Source of the DNA: an uncultured Bacteroidales bacterium
GTDB lineage: Bacteria > Bacteroidota > Bacteroidia > Bacteroidales > FEN-979
Assembly: GCA_903945175.1 (NCBI GenBank)
Contig: CAJAUM010000121.1
Coordinates: 62,001-126,000 of the forward strand
Direction: 5' to 3'
DNA length: 64,000 bases
Shown: piece after piece, positions 17,062 through 26,371 of the stretch
How the letters are laid out: every line of letters starts with the position of its first letter
How positions within the stretch are numbered: position 1 is the stretch's first letter
The notes under the pieces: model-generated
Seen by the model: only the letters and a program-made list of their open reading frames with translations
The model's database searches: none
What the model was told of the DNA's origin: nothing
Made by a program: the position numbers and the translations under genes

Positions 17062-19536
17062 ATGAAAATTTCCTATAACTGGCTGAAGCAATATCATAAT
17101 GCCGATCTTTCACCTGACAAGGTGGCGGAACTATTAACCGGGTGTGGACTCGAGGTGGAGAGCCTCGATCTGTTTCAATCTGTGAAAGGGGGACTGAAAG
17201 GGGTGGTTATCGGCGAGGTGTTGACATGCGAAAAACATCCAAACTCCGACCATCTTAGTCTCACTGTGGTGAATGTAGGAACCGGTGACCCGCTGAAAAT
17301 CGTTTGTGGCGCTTCAAATGTGGCAAAAGGACAAAAGGTGGCTGTGGCAACCATTGGAACTACTTTATACATCAATGACGCTGAACTAAAGCTTCAACGC
17401 ACCAAAATCAGGGGAGAGGTTTCAGAAGGCATGATTTGCGCCGAGGATGAGCTTGGACTTGGTTCGTCTCATGCCGGAATCATGGTTCTCGATACGGAAG
17501 CAACGGTTGGCATGCCGGCCAGTGAATATTTTAAAATTGAGGAAGATGTTGTTTTTACGATTGGACTGACTCCGAACCGGGTCGATGCAGCTTCACATCT
17601 TGGTGTAGCGCGCGATCTGGTGGCAGTGATAAATAATTTCGGCCATAGCCAAAACGATCCTTCACAGCATAAAAACATCCTGCTCCCCGATCTGTCTGGG
17701 TTCCGCGTCGATAATCACAAAAAGCCCGTTGAGGTGATTATTGAGGATGCAATAGCTTGTCCCCGCTATTCAGGAATTACAGTTTCAGGAATTACAGTCG
17801 GAGAATCCCCCGGCTGGCTTAAAAACAGGTTGATGGCCATTGGGTTGCGTCCCATCAACAACATTGTGGATATTACCAATTTTGTCCTGATGGAGCTGGG
17901 TCAGCCACTCCATGCCTTTGATTGCGACTTCATCACCGGGAACAAGGTCATCATAAAAAAATATCCGAAAGGAACGAAATTTATCACCCTTGATCATGCT
18001 GAACGTGAACTCGCAGAGAGCGATCTTATGATTTGCAATGCCGCTGAACCCATGTGTATTGCCGGCGTTTTTGGCGGAATAAAATCGGGTGTAACCACGA
18101 CGACAACCAGCGTTTTTCTGGAGAGCGCCTATTTTGATCCGGTTCATGTTCGCAAAACATCGCGGCATCATGGATTGCAGACTGATGCCTCCTTCCGTTT
18201 TGAACGGGGCGCCAATGTCGACATCACGGTAACGGCCCTGAAACGGGCTGCGATGATGATCAGGGAAATAGCGGGTGGAGAAATTTCATCTGAGATTGTC
18301 GACGTTTATCCCAACCCGATTTTGCCTGGCCGGGTTGACCTTTCGTATTGCAATCTGGACCGCCTGATCGGCAAGGTCATCACCCGCGATGTTGTGAAAA
18401 ATATTTTGACCGATCTTGAAATTGAGGTCCTGGAAGAGTTGAAACCGGAATCCGGGCTTCGCCTTCAGATACCTGCCTTTAAAGTGGATGTTACCCGCGA
18501 AGCGGATGTGATTGAGGAAATTTTGCGCATATACGGATACAATAACATTGAAATTCACGATGAGGTGAGAGCCTCGCTCTCTTACACCATCAGCCCTGAT
18601 CCGGAGAAAACCCAGAACATGGTTGCTGAATGGCTTGCGGCCAATGGTTTTAATGAGATCATGAATAATTCCCTTACCAGATCGACCTATTATACTGACA
18701 ATCCCGATTTCCCGGTTCAAAATTGTGTCAGGATGTTGAATCCGACCAGCCGCGATCTCGATGTTATGAGGCAGACCCTGCTTTATGGTGCATTGGAAAG
18801 CCTGGTTTTTAATCAGAACAGGAAGAATGCCGATCTCAAAATGTTTGAATTTGGAAGGGTTTATTCAACGGTAAATGATAAAAATGAGCCTGTGACGGGA
18901 TATCATGAGGAGAACCATCTTTCGATGCTGATAACCGGCCTTTCACATCCTGAAAACTGGAATATTGAGAGCAAACAGGTTGATTTTTATGAGTTGAAGG
19001 GATTCCTTGAAATCCTGTTTAAAAAACTTGCGCTCCAAAGGGATAAATGGGACATTGCCTCTTTTAATTCCCACCAAATTACCGATGGGTTAGCCTATTC
19101 ACTCAATAAAAAGATCATCCTGACCCTCGGTCATATCAGCAAACAGGTATTGTCGGCGTTTGACTGCAAGCAGCCGGTTCTTTATGCCGAGCTGAACTGG
19201 GATTTGCTGTTTTCGCTTATACCTGCAAAAGAGACCCAATATAAAGGGATCCCGAAATTCCCGGAGGTCAGACGTGATCTGGCCTTGCTCGTTGATCAGG
19301 GAATTACATTCAATCAGATAGAGGAACTGGTGTACCAGACCGAAAAAAAATTATTGAAAAAGGTCGGCTTGTTTGATGTATATGAAGGAGATAACATTGC
19401 CCCCGGCAAAAAGTCATATGCTGTCAGTTTTATTTTACAGGATAATGACAAAACACTGACGGACAAGGAGATCGAAAAGACAATAGAACGGCTTATCAAA
19501 GCCCTGAATTTACAGCTCAACGCCCAGATCAGATAA
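17062..19536 (+). CDS. pheT: phenylalanine-tRNA ligase beta subunit
   Basis: An 824-residue beta chain of the alpha2-beta2 phenylalanyl-tRNA synthetase. The N-terminal tRNA-binding OB domain shows [18 protein letters not shown], then the B3/B4 editing domain ([12 protein letters not shown] and [15 protein letters not shown]), the B5 domain ([17 protein letters not shown]), a catalytic-like core, and the C-terminal FDX-ACB anticodon-binding domain ([16 protein letters not shown]). Length is typical. pheS is not in the window. It has its own -7 element and is followed nine bases later by the sigma-54 activator gene. Confidence 0.97.
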   Translation: MKISYNWLKQYHNADLSPDKVAELLTGCGLEVESLDLFQSVKGGLKGVVIGEVLTCEKHPNSDHLSLTVVNVGTGDPLKIVCGASNVAKGQKVAVATIGTTLYINDAELKLQRTKIRGEVSEGMICAEDELGLGSSHAGIMVLDTEATVGMPASEYFKIEEDVVFTIGLTPNRVDAASHLGVARDLVAVINNFGHSQNDPSQHKNILLPDLSGFRVDNHKKPVEVIIEDAIACPRYSGITVSGITVGESPGWLKNRLMAIGLRPINNIVDITNFVLMELGQPLHAFDCDFITGNKVIIKKYPKGTKFITLDHAERELAESDLMICNAAEPMCIAGVFGGIKSGVTTTTTSVFLESAYFDPVHVRKTSRHHGLQTDASFRFERGANVDITVTALKRAAMMIREIAGGEISSEIVDVYPNPILPGRVDLSYCNLDRLIGKVITRDVVKNILTDLEIEVLEELKPESGLRLQIPAFKVDVTREADVIEEILRIYGYNNIEIHDEVRASLSYTISPDPEKTQNMVAEWLAANGFNEIMNNSLTRSTYYTDNPDFPVQNCVRMLNPTSRDLDVMRQTLLYGALESLVFNQNRKNADLKMFEFGRVYSTVNDKNEPVTGYHEENHLSMLITGLSHPENWNIESKQVDFYELKGFLEILFKKLALQRDKWDIASFNSHQITDGLAYSLNKKIILTLGHISKQVLSAFDCKQPVLYAELNWDLLFSLIPAKETQYKGIPKFPEVRRDLALLVDQGITFNQIEELVYQTEKKLLKKVGLFDVYEGDNIAPGKKSYAVSFILQDNDKTLTDKEIEKTIERLIKALNLQLNAQIR

Positions 19537-19544
19537 TTTTCAGT

Positions 19545-20774
19545 ATGGAAATCCAGTCAATCAAACATCGCTTCGGAATTATTGGAAACTCTCCTTTACT
19601 TGACCGTGCCATCGACATTGCCCGTCAGGTGGCAGCAACTGACATCACGGTACTGATCAGCGGAGAGAGCGGAACCGGGAAAGAATTTTTTCCGAAAATC
19701 ATCCACCAGCTAAGTGCCAGGAAACATGGCCCATATATTGCGGTAAACTGCGGGGCTATTCCGGAGGGAACGATTGATTCCGAGCTTTTTGGACATGAGA
19801 AGGGATCTTTTACCGGTGCCCACGAGGCCCGTAAGGGCTATTTTGAAGTTGTAGATGGCGGTACTATTTTCCTCGATGAAGTAGCAGAGCTGCCGCTTGG
19901 CACACAGGTTCGTCTTTTGCGTGTGCTCGAATCCGGTGAATTCATGCGGGTTGGTTCATCCAAGGTGCTGAAAACAAATGTCAGGGTGGTAGGGGCAACC
20001 AATGTCAATATCCCTGATGCCATCAACAATGGGAAGTTCAGGCAGGATCTCTACTATCGTTTGAATACGGTTCCCATTCTGGTCCCTGCATTGCGTGAAC
20101 GAAAAGAAGATATATACCTGCTTTTCAGGAAATTTGCTTCGGATGCTGCCGAAAAATACCGGATGCCGGCAATCCAGGTTGATGATGAAGGTCAACAGGT
20201 GCTTAAGAACTATAGATGGCCGGGGAATATTCGCCAGCTTAAAAACCTGACAGAGCAAATCTCCATCATTGAAAAAACCAGGATCATCGATGCCGCAAAC
20301 CTGATTAAATACATGCCTAATGCACAATCCAGCGAACTTCCGGTTTTGTATAAGGGAGAAGACAGTTCAAAATTCAATGAGCGTGAGTTGCTTTACAAGG
20401 TGCTTTTTGATATGAAAAAAGATGTGAACGACCTGAAGGAGCTTGTAATGAACCTTATGCAAAACGAGGATGAAATCAGTAACAACCTGGGGGAGAATAC
20501 CCATCTGATCAAACGTCTGTACAAGGACTTTGAAGACGGGAAGGAGCCTGTGCAGCCAATCATCGTACACCGTCCCGACAACCGGTTTTCTCATCATGAT
20601 CCCATTCAGGAGCCGGTTGAGGTGGAAGAATCTCTCTCTCTTCAAAAAAAGGAGATCGATTTTATCAAACGGGCCCTGACCCGACATGAAGGAAAGCGTA
20701 AAGATGCGGCCAAGGAGCTTGGTATTTCAGAACGAACCCTTTACCGTAAGATCAAGGAATATAACATCGAGTAA
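19545..20774 (+). CDS. sigma-54-dependent transcriptional activator without a receiver domain
   Basis: A 409-residue bacterial enhancer-binding protein. The AAA+ domain begins almost at the N-terminus: Walker A GESGTGKE at residues 40-47, the sigma-54-contact loop GSFTGA at 87-92 (usual form GAFTGA), Walker B IFLDE at 108-112, and an R-finger region ending in [13 protein letters not shown] 100-residue low-complexity linker follows, then a Fis-type helix-turn-helix ([21 protein letters not shown]). No receiver, GAF or PAS domain is present, so activity is probably set by expression or a partner. It directly follows pheT and precedes lptE. The sigma-54 gene itself is not in the window. Confidence 0.9.
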   Translation: MEIQSIKHRFGIIGNSPLLDRAIDIARQVAATDITVLISGESGTGKEFFPKIIHQLSARKHGPYIAVNCGAIPEGTIDSELFGHEKGSFTGAHEARKGYFEVVDGGTIFLDEVAELPLGTQVRLLRVLESGEFMRVGSSKVLKTNVRVVGATNVNIPDAINNGKFRQDLYYRLNTVPILVPALRERKEDIYLLFRKFASDAAEKYRMPAIQVDDEGQQVLKNYRWPGNIRQLKNLTEQISIIEKTRIIDAANLIKYMPNAQSSELPVLYKGEDSSKFNERELLYKVLFDMKKDVNDLKELVMNLMQNEDEISNNLGENTHLIKRLYKDFEDGKEPVQPIIVHRPDNRFSHHDPIQEPVEVEESLSLQKKEIDFIKRALTRHEGKRKDAAKELGISERTLYRKIKEYNIE

Positions 20775-20780
20775 TATCTC

Positions 20781-20808
20781 GTAACGCTTCACGCGTCACG
20801 TGTCACGG
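20781..20808 (+). repeat. degenerate GTCACGC heptamer tandem, copy 1
   Basis: Four consecutive 7-base units read GTAACGC, TTCACGC, GTCACGT and GTCACGG. The same heptamer recurs at 53745-53784 (as reverse complement) and 62122-62184. It lies between the stop codon of the sigma-54 activator gene and the lptE promoter. Confidence 0.75.
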
Positions 20809-20815
20809 TTTTCCC

Positions 20816-20823
20816 TATCTTTG
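20816..20823 (+). promoter_or_regulatory. probable -7 element of the lptE promoter
   Basis: TATCTTTG matches TAnnTTTG and begins eight bases after the heptamer array. Transcription would start within a few bases of the ATG at 20831, giving a very short leader or favouring the ATG at 20840. Confidence 0.45.
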
Positions 20824-20830
20824 TTGATCA

Positions 20831-21385
20831 ATGGAAGAAATGCTGACCCCTCAAATTCTCCGGAAACCATTTTATATCCCCGTGCGATGGATATTGACCC
20901 TGGCACTTCCGGCTCTGTTTTTTCTGCCTTCATGCAGAGTAAGTTATTCATTTACAGGAGCTTCTATCTCGCCGATGGTGAAAACAGTTTCCATTACCTA
21001 TCTCCAGAATAATGCCTCATTGGTAGTTCCAACATTGTCACGAACCATCACAGATGCGTTAAGGGATTACTTTACATCACAAACAAACCTTGTGCTTGTG
21101 GACCGGGGAGGAGATCTGATGCTCGATGGAAGCATTACCCAATATGTGGTTCAGCCAGTGGCTATCCAGGGAAATGAAACTGCAGCAATGAATCGGTTAA
21201 CCATTGTTGTGAGCGTAAAGTTTGTGAATAAAACAGACACAAAGCAATTTTGGGAGACCACATTTTCCCGTTACCAGGACTATGCCAGTTCGTATAACCT
21301 ATCTTCAGTGCAGGATGGTCTGATAAAAGATATCACGGATCAATTGGTGCAGGATATTTTCAATAAAGCAGTTGTTAACTGGTAA
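20831..21385 (+). CDS. lptE: LptE-family LPS-assembly lipoprotein
   Basis: A 184-residue lipoprotein. A hydrophobic signal ends in the lipobox FLPSC (Cys35), followed by RVSYSFTGASI, typical of Bacteroidota LptE. The body matches the LptE fold: an initial strand, TITDALRDYFTSQTNLVLVD, then strands such as GSITQYVV and a C-terminal helix. LptE plugs the LptD barrel and assists final LPS export at the outer membrane. Two start codons are possible (20831 and 20840); the signal peptide is intact with either. It follows the sigma-54 activator gene and precedes the hypothetical gene and secG. Confidence 0.85.
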   Translation: MEEMLTPQILRKPFYIPVRWILTLALPALFFLPSCRVSYSFTGASISPMVKTVSITYLQNNASLVVPTLSRTITDALRDYFTSQTNLVLVDRGGDLMLDGSITQYVVQPVAIQGNETAAMNRLTIVVSVKFVNKTDTKQFWETTFSRYQDYASSYNLSSVQDGLIKDITDQLVQDIFNKAVVNW

Positions 21386-21410
21386 CCATTTCTAAGAGGT
21401 GTAAACCCGT

Positions 21411-22145
21411 ATGAACCGCCAGCAATTTTCCGATTTTGTTAAAAACCCCGGGAAGACCAATGCCCAGAGTTTAAAGATGCTGGAAGATCTTGTCAGGCGG
21501 TATCCCTATTGCCAGTCGGGACAATTGTTATATACCTATAACCTTTTCAGGGAGGAAAACCTTCAGTATCCATTGCAACTCAAGAAGGCTGCGGCTTATG
21601 CCAGTGATCGCAAGATTCTTAAGGAACTGATCGATTCTGCCAAAAATATAGTAACACGGCCCGCTCTTCCCGATTCTATAACCACGGAACCTCTGGTAGC
21701 TGAAGCTCCCGAAGCCAGCGAGGACCATATTGCTCCCACGCCGGTGCCAATGACCATGCCCGCAATTGAAGTGTTTTCATTGCCTTCAACCCGCGATCGC
21801 CTTACCCCGGAAGAGCTGCTTCTTATCGTAAAGAGGAGGCTTGCCGAAATCAATGCCCAAAAAGAGCCGACAGCTTTATCCATCAAAACGAAAGAATCGA
21901 TTATTGAGAAGTTCATTTTGGAAGAACCAAAAATTTCAAGGCCGAAAGCTGCTTTCTTCAATCCGACCGACAGTGCCATACAAAGCAACTTTGATGATGA
22001 GGAGATCGTAAGTGAAACCCTTGCTAAATTATATGCTTCACAAGGCAATATTCCAAAGGCCATTCATATTTATCAGAAATTATCCTTGCTTAATCAAGAA
22101 AAAAGTCGTTACTTTGCGGCCCGAATTGCAAATCTGAAATCGTAA
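21411..22145 (+). CDS. hypothetical protein with a TPR-like C-terminus
   Basis: A 244-residue protein I cannot place in a named family. The N-terminus (MNRQQFSDFVKNPGK through a helical segment with RRYPYCQSGQLLYTYNL) is soluble; there is no signal peptide or membrane helix. The middle (residues 85-140) is Pro/Ala/Glu-rich and looks disordered. The end, EEIVSETLAKLYASQGNIPKAIHIYQKLS, resembles one TPR unit. The position between lptE and secG suggests a link with envelope biogenesis or secretion, but that is inference. Confidence 0.8.
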   Translation: MNRQQFSDFVKNPGKTNAQSLKMLEDLVRRYPYCQSGQLLYTYNLFREENLQYPLQLKKAAAYASDRKILKELIDSAKNIVTRPALPDSITTEPLVAEAPEASEDHIAPTPVPMTMPAIEVFSLPSTRDRLTPEELLLIVKRRLAEINAQKEPTALSIKTKESIIEKFILEEPKISRPKAAFFNPTDSAIQSNFDDEEIVSETLAKLYASQGNIPKAIHIYQKLSLLNQEKSRYFAARIANLKS

Positions 22146-22158
22146 ATACTTATCCGTT

Positions 22159-22488
22159 ATGTACATTTTAATTTCCGTGCTTATCCTGATCGTCTGTGTT
22201 TTGATGGTATTGGTCGTCCTGGTCCAGAATTCAAAAGGAGGAGGACTTGCTTCGAATTTTGCTTCGTCCAATCAGTTCATGGGCGTAAGAAAAACTGCTG
22301 ATTTTCTTGAAAAAGCGACATGGACACTTGCTGTTACCTTGCTTTTGCTAAGCCTTTTTTCTGTTTTTGTAATTCCAAAAAACCAGGTCGCAACTGATTC
22401 CATGCAGAGCGAAATCCAGAAACAGATCGATGAAAGCAAAACTGCCCCGATCAAGGATTTTCAAGCACCACCCGCACAAAAGAAATAA
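22159..22488 (+). CDS. secG: preprotein translocase subunit SecG
   Basis: A 109-residue SecG, the small accessory subunit of the SecYEG channel. Two membrane helices (about residues 2-22 and 52-72) flank the conserved cytoplasmic loop NSKGGGLASNF followed by FMGVRKTADFLEKATW. A hydrophilic C-terminal tail of about 35 residues is common in this phylum. The gene starts 13 bases after the hypothetical protein and is followed by a hairpin terminator. Confidence 0.94.
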   Translation: MYILISVLILIVCVLMVLVVLVQNSKGGGLASNFASSNQFMGVRKTADFLEKATWTLAVTLLLLSLFSVFVIPKNQVATDSMQSEIQKQIDESKTAPIKDFQAPPAQKK

Positions 22489-22512
22489 TACAACGAATTT
22501 TTCGATAAAAGG

Positions 22513-22546
22513 ATGTCAGATTGTCAGCACAGTCTGACATTTTTAT
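22513..22546 (+). terminator. intrinsic terminator after secG
   Basis: ATGTCAGA and TCTGACAT form an 8-bp perfect stem around a 12-base loop, followed by TTTTATTTTTATT. It lies about 25 bases past the secG stop codon. Confidence 0.75.
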
Positions 22547-22678
22547 TTTTATTGGCCAGGTGACTGAAAAAATGTCCAGATTTTTTACACGGAATTCCTT
22601 TGGCATACAATGTGACTTATCTGGGTAGCCTGTTCAAAAGGTGAATTTCGTAATGTTTAACTTTAAAATATACGTAAA

Positions 22679-22957
22679 ATGGCAAAAGTGAAGATTAAAC
22701 CATTGGCCGACCGCGTTTTGGTTGAAGCAGCAGCTGCTGAAGACAAAACAGCCGGAGGAATTATCATTCCTGACACTGCAAAGGAAAAACCGCAGAAAGG
22801 GACTGTTGTTGCTGTAGGTCCTGGTAAAAAGGATGAACCCATGACTGTAAAAGTTGGTGACAGCGTGCTTTATGGCAAATATGCCGGAACTGAAATCACC
22901 ATTGATGGCGAGAATTACCTCATCATGCGCGAATCTGATATCGTTGCTGTGATCTGA
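22679..22957 (+). CDS. groS: co-chaperonin GroES
   Basis: A 92-residue GroES, the heptameric lid of the GroEL folding chamber. Typical landmarks are [10 protein letters not shown] at the start, the mobile loop region [19 protein letters not shown], and [10 protein letters not shown]. The ATG at 22679 is the only sensible start. The 190-base upstream gap holds the secG terminator; I found no CIRCE inverted repeat in it, so HrcA control of the usual type is not supported. groEL follows after 52 bases. Confidence 0.97.
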   Translation: MAKVKIKPLADRVLVEAAAAEDKTAGGIIIPDTAKEKPQKGTVVAVGPGKKDEPMTVKVGDSVLYGKYAGTEITIDGENYLIMRESDIVAVI

Positions 22958-23009
22958 TCATCTGAAAACATTTATAAATAAAGTACAATCATTTTAAAAA
23001 CGAAAAACC

Positions 23010-24647
23010 ATGGCAAAAGATATTATCTTTAGCATAAAAGCAAGAGAAGCGTTGAAGAAAGGCGTTGATGAACTTTCAAACGCTGTGAAGGTGACCCTTG
23101 GCCCCAAAGGTCGCAATGTGATCATTGATAAATCGTATGGATCCCCCATCGTTACCAAGGACGGTGTTACCGTTGCAAAAGAGGTGGAACTGAGAGACCC
23201 GGTTGAAAACATGGGTGCCCAGATGGTGAAGGAAGTGGCTTCCAAAACAAGTGATTTGGCCGGTGACGGAACAACCACTGCCACTGTTCTGGCCCAGGCT
23301 ATTTTTACGACCGGTTTGAAGAATGTTACGGCAGGCGCCAATCCGATGGATTTGAAACGCGGGATTGACAAAGCAGTTGCAGAAGTTATCAAATCGCTGA
23401 AAGCACAAACCAAGCAGGTTGGTGACAGCATGGAGAAAATCGAGCAGGTTGCTTCGATCTCTGCCAACAATGACAGCTTCATTGGCAAGATGATTGCCGA
23501 AGCAATGGGAAAGGTGAAGAAAGAGGGTGTAATTACCATCGAAGAGGCCAAAGGAATTGAGACAACCGTAAAAGTTGTAGAAGGTATGCAATTCGATCGT
23601 GGCTATATCAGCCCCTATTTCGTAACAGATACAGACAAGATGGAGGTCGTTTATGAAACTCCATATATTCTGATTTATGATAAGAAAGTAAGTGTAATGA
23701 AGGACCTGCTTCCTGTTTTGGAAAAGGTTGTTCAGACCGGCCGTCCACTGATCATTGTGAGTGAGGATGTTGAAGGTGAGGCACTTGCAACACTTGTTGT
23801 GAACAAAATCCGTGGCACACTGAAAGTGGCTGCTGTGAAGGCTCCGGGATTCGGCGACCGCCGCAAGGAGATGCTTGAGGATATCGCAGTTTTAACCGGT
23901 GGTACCGTTATCAGCGAAGAAAAGGGTTTCAAATTAGAAGATGCTACATTACAGTATCTCGGACAGGCTGAAAAAATTACCATTGACAAGGAAAATACCA
24001 CCATCATCAATGGCAGTGGCAAGAAGGCCGACATCACAGCCCGTATCAACCAGATCAAGACCCAGATCGGGACAACTACCTCCGATTATGATAAGGAAAA
24101 ACTCCAGGAACGCCTTGCCAAACTGGCCGGTGGTGTTGCAGTGATTTATGTTGGAGCTGCTTCCGAAGTTGAAATGAAGGAGAAAAAGGACCGCTTTGAT
24201 GATGCACTCCATGCAACCCGTGCCGCCATTGAAGAGGGGATCATCCCCGGTGGTGGCGTTGCATATCTGCGCGCTCAGAAAGCCATTGAAAATTTAAAAG
24301 GTGAGAACGAAGATGAAACTACAGGAATCGCGATCATTAAGCGCGCCCTCGAAGAACCTCTCCGCCAGATTGTGGAAAATGCAGGCCTTGAAGGTTCTGT
24401 TGTGATCCAGAGGGTAAAAGAGGGAAAAGATGACTTTGGTTTCAACGCCCGCACTGATCAATATGAAAACCTTTACAAGGCAGGTGTTATCGACCCGACC
24501 AAGGTAGCCCGCGTAGCTCTTGAAAACGCTGCATCAATTGCCAGCATGCTTTTGACAACTGAATGCGTACTTGCAACCCATAAAGAAGAAAAACCTTCCA
24601 TGCCCCCGATGAATCCGGGAATGGGTGGTATGGGTGACATGTATTAA
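23010..24647 (+). CDS. groL: chaperonin GroEL
   Basis: A 545-residue GroEL (Hsp60). The ATP-binding signature [16 protein letters not shown] and [14 protein letters not shown] are near the N-terminus; the apical domain and the [12 protein letters not shown]-like motif (here [13 protein letters not shown]) are present, and the C-terminus ends in the Gly/Met-rich tail [12 protein letters not shown]. It folds proteins together with GroES in an ATP-dependent cycle. Length is normal and it is the only copy in the window. It ends with a strong hairpin terminator. Confidence 0.98.
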   Translation: MAKDIIFSIKAREALKKGVDELSNAVKVTLGPKGRNVIIDKSYGSPIVTKDGVTVAKEVELRDPVENMGAQMVKEVASKTSDLAGDGTTTATVLAQAIFTTGLKNVTAGANPMDLKRGIDKAVAEVIKSLKAQTKQVGDSMEKIEQVASISANNDSFIGKMIAEAMGKVKKEGVITIEEAKGIETTVKVVEGMQFDRGYISPYFVTDTDKMEVVYETPYILIYDKKVSVMKDLLPVLEKVVQTGRPLIIVSEDVEGEALATLVVNKIRGTLKVAAVKAPGFGDRRKEMLEDIAVLTGGTVISEEKGFKLEDATLQYLGQAEKITIDKENTTIINGSGKKADITARINQIKTQIGTTTSDYDKEKLQERLAKLAGGVAVIYVGAASEVEMKEKKDRFDDALHATRAAIEEGIIPGGGVAYLRAQKAIENLKGENEDETTGIAIIKRALEEPLRQIVENAGLEGSVVIQRVKEGKDDFGFNARTDQYENLYKAGVIDPTKVARVALENAASIASMLLTTECVLATHKEEKPSMPPMNPGMGGMGDMY

Positions 24648-24664
24648 TCGTTCACAAACCTGTT

Positions 24665-24700
24665 AATAAAAAAGCCCTGAATTTTCAGGGCTTTTTTATT
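24665..24700. terminator. perfect 16-bp hairpin terminator after groEL
   Basis: AATAAAAAAGCCCTGA and its exact complement enclose the loop ATTT, with A-rich and T-rich flanks. It lies 18 bases after the groEL stop codon. The symmetric A/T flanks would work in both directions. Confidence 0.9.
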
Positions 24701-24739
24701 AGAATTTCGCTAATATTGTATGTATCAAAATATTTTTAT

Positions 24740-25300
24740 ATGAGACAGTGCCCTATACTTCTAAGTTTAATATGTATCCTTTTGGCCTTGGATGTTCATG
24801 TAGTTGCTCAGCAACAGGTTGCTGCACCAAATTTTCCGATCGATCCCGATTCTAAGAAAATTATGTACCGGGCCGTGGTTGAGCAGGAGGGAACCCCCGC
24901 TTATCTGTATGATAAAGCCATAGAATGGTATGGGTATTACTATCTTAATCCCCAATCGGTTTATACGGTACAGGATAAAGTAAACGGGAAGGTTGACGGA
25001 CTCGGACGATTGAAGATATCTTACATGGATGAGAAGGCCGGTGTTAGGAGGGATGCGGGTTTGGTAGTTTATCAAATCAAAATGGAGTTTAAAGACAATA
25101 AATACCGCTACACCCTGACTGACTTCAACCTGAAAGGCCCCTCTCGTTTCCCGATTGAAAAATGGATGAATAAAACCGATCCGGCCTATAATCCGAATTG
25201 GGATGTATATCTCTACCAGGTAGATACCACCATGCAGAGATTGATCTCCTCCCTGAAAGAAAAAATGAAACCCATAGTTGTAAAAAAAGATGAGTGGTGA
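24740..25300 (+). CDS. exported DUF4468 domain-containing protein
   Basis: A 186-residue protein beginning with a signal peptide (MRQCPILLSLICILLALDVHVVA, cleavage near AQQQ). The remainder matches the DUF4468 (TBP-like fold) pattern common in Bacteroidota: IMYRAVVEQEGTP, DKAIEWYGYYY, a GRLKISY strand, and KYRYTLTDFNLKG. Function is unknown; the family is found in exported or lipid-anchored proteins. I chose ATG at 24740 because it directly precedes the signal; an upstream TTG at 24716 is less likely. It overlaps rlmN by 11 bases. Confidence 0.8.
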   Translation: MRQCPILLSLICILLALDVHVVAQQQVAAPNFPIDPDSKKIMYRAVVEQEGTPAYLYDKAIEWYGYYYLNPQSVYTVQDKVNGKVDGLGRLKISYMDEKAGVRRDAGLVVYQIKMEFKDNKYRYTLTDFNLKGPSRFPIEKWMNKTDPAYNPNWDVYLYQVDTTMQRLISSLKEKMKPIVVKKDEW

Positions 25301-26348
25301 TGTAAGCCTGGATATCAGGACCTTAACGAAAGAGAATCTGGAGCATTTTTTTATTTCTCAGGGAGAAAAAAAATTCCGTGCCGGGCAGGTATACGATTGG
25401 TTGTGGCAGAAATCATGCCGGTCATTCGATGAAATGACCAACCTGAATAAAGATACCCGACAGTTTTTAAAGAACCACTTTTTATTTCATACAGCAGCAC
25501 CCGACACACATCAGGTAAGCGCTGATGGCACCATCAAAATCGGTTTTCGTTTGCATGACGGACTTCTGGTTGAGGGCGTATTGATCCCCTCTGAAGGTCG
25601 TATAACAGCCTGCATCTCGTCACAGGTCGGCTGCGCACTTGGATGTAAATTTTGTGCAACAGGGTTATTGGGTTTCAGGCGGAATCTGACTGCCGGCGAA
25701 ATAGTAGATCAGGTAACCAGTATTCGAAATCCGTTATTCAGCGGTGATAACCATCTTTCAAATATCGTTTTCATGGGGATGGGAGAACCTTTTCTGAATT
25801 ATGAGAACGTAACTGCTGCGATTGGAAAGATTACATCAGCAGAAGGTTTGGGCATGTCACCCCAGCGAATTACGGTTTCGAGCGTGGGAATTCCAAAGAT
25901 GATTAAAAAGATGGCCGATGATAATCCAAAATATCATTTCGCCCTTTCATTACATGCCGCTACAGATGTAAAGCGGAATGAGATCATTCCGTTTAACATG
26001 AAGCACCCGCTCAGGGAGGTGGCTGAATCCCTGAAATATTATCATCAGAAATCCGGCAAGCGGATTACCATTGAATATATCTTATTTGGTGACTTCAATG
26101 ATTCAGTTGCCGATGCCAAAGATCTTGCGGCATTCTGCAGGAGTTTCCCTGTAAAGATTAACATTATTGAATACAACGCCGTGAAGGAGACCGCGTTTAA
26201 TAAATCTAAACCTGAAAAGACAAAGGCCTTTGTCGGCTATCTTGAAAAGTGTAATCTGGTGGTCAATATAAGGAAAAGCAGGGGTAAAGACATTGAGGCT
26301 GCCTGTGGACAGCTCGCCGGGAATCAATTAAAGCTAAAAAGCCAATAA
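25290..26348 (+). CDS. rlmN: 23S rRNA/tRNA adenine-C2 methyltransferase RlmN
   Basis: A 352-residue radical SAM enzyme that methylates A2503 of 23S rRNA and A37 of some tRNAs. The cluster-binding cysteines are Cys115, Cys119 and Cys122 in CALGCKFC. GMGEPFLNYENV is the conserved SAM-binding region. Cys339 near the C-terminus (EAACGQLAG) is the likely methyl-carrying cysteine. Length is typical. The start ATG at 25290 overlaps the preceding gene by 11 bases, indicating shared transcription. Confidence 0.96.
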   Translation: MSGDVSLDIRTLTKENLEHFFISQGEKKFRAGQVYDWLWQKSCRSFDEMTNLNKDTRQFLKNHFLFHTAAPDTHQVSADGTIKIGFRLHDGLLVEGVLIPSEGRITACISSQVGCALGCKFCATGLLGFRRNLTAGEIVDQVTSIRNPLFSGDNHLSNIVFMGMGEPFLNYENVTAAIGKITSAEGLGMSPQRITVSSVGIPKMIKKMADDNPKYHFALSLHAATDVKRNEIIPFNMKHPLREVAESLKYYHQKSGKRITIEYILFGDFNDSVADAKDLAAFCRSFPVKINIIEYNAVKETAFNKSKPEKTKAFVGYLEKCNLVVNIRKSRGKDIEAACGQLAGNQLKLKSQ

Positions 26349-26371
26349 CAAACATTTTAATATAATCCATT

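Noticed and set aside
17769-17800. Tandem direct repeat of about 15 bases (TTCAGGAATTACAGT twice) in pheT.
   Set aside because: It encodes [10 protein letters not shown], close to the normal PheT sequence at this place, so it looks like ordinary conserved protein sequence rather than a mobile or slippage repeat.
22547-22678. Search for a CIRCE element or sigma-32-like promoter upstream of groES.
   Set aside because: No TTAGCACTC-N9-GAGTGCTAA-like inverted repeat is present, and the candidate TTTGG/TATCTGGG boxes have poor sequence and spacing.
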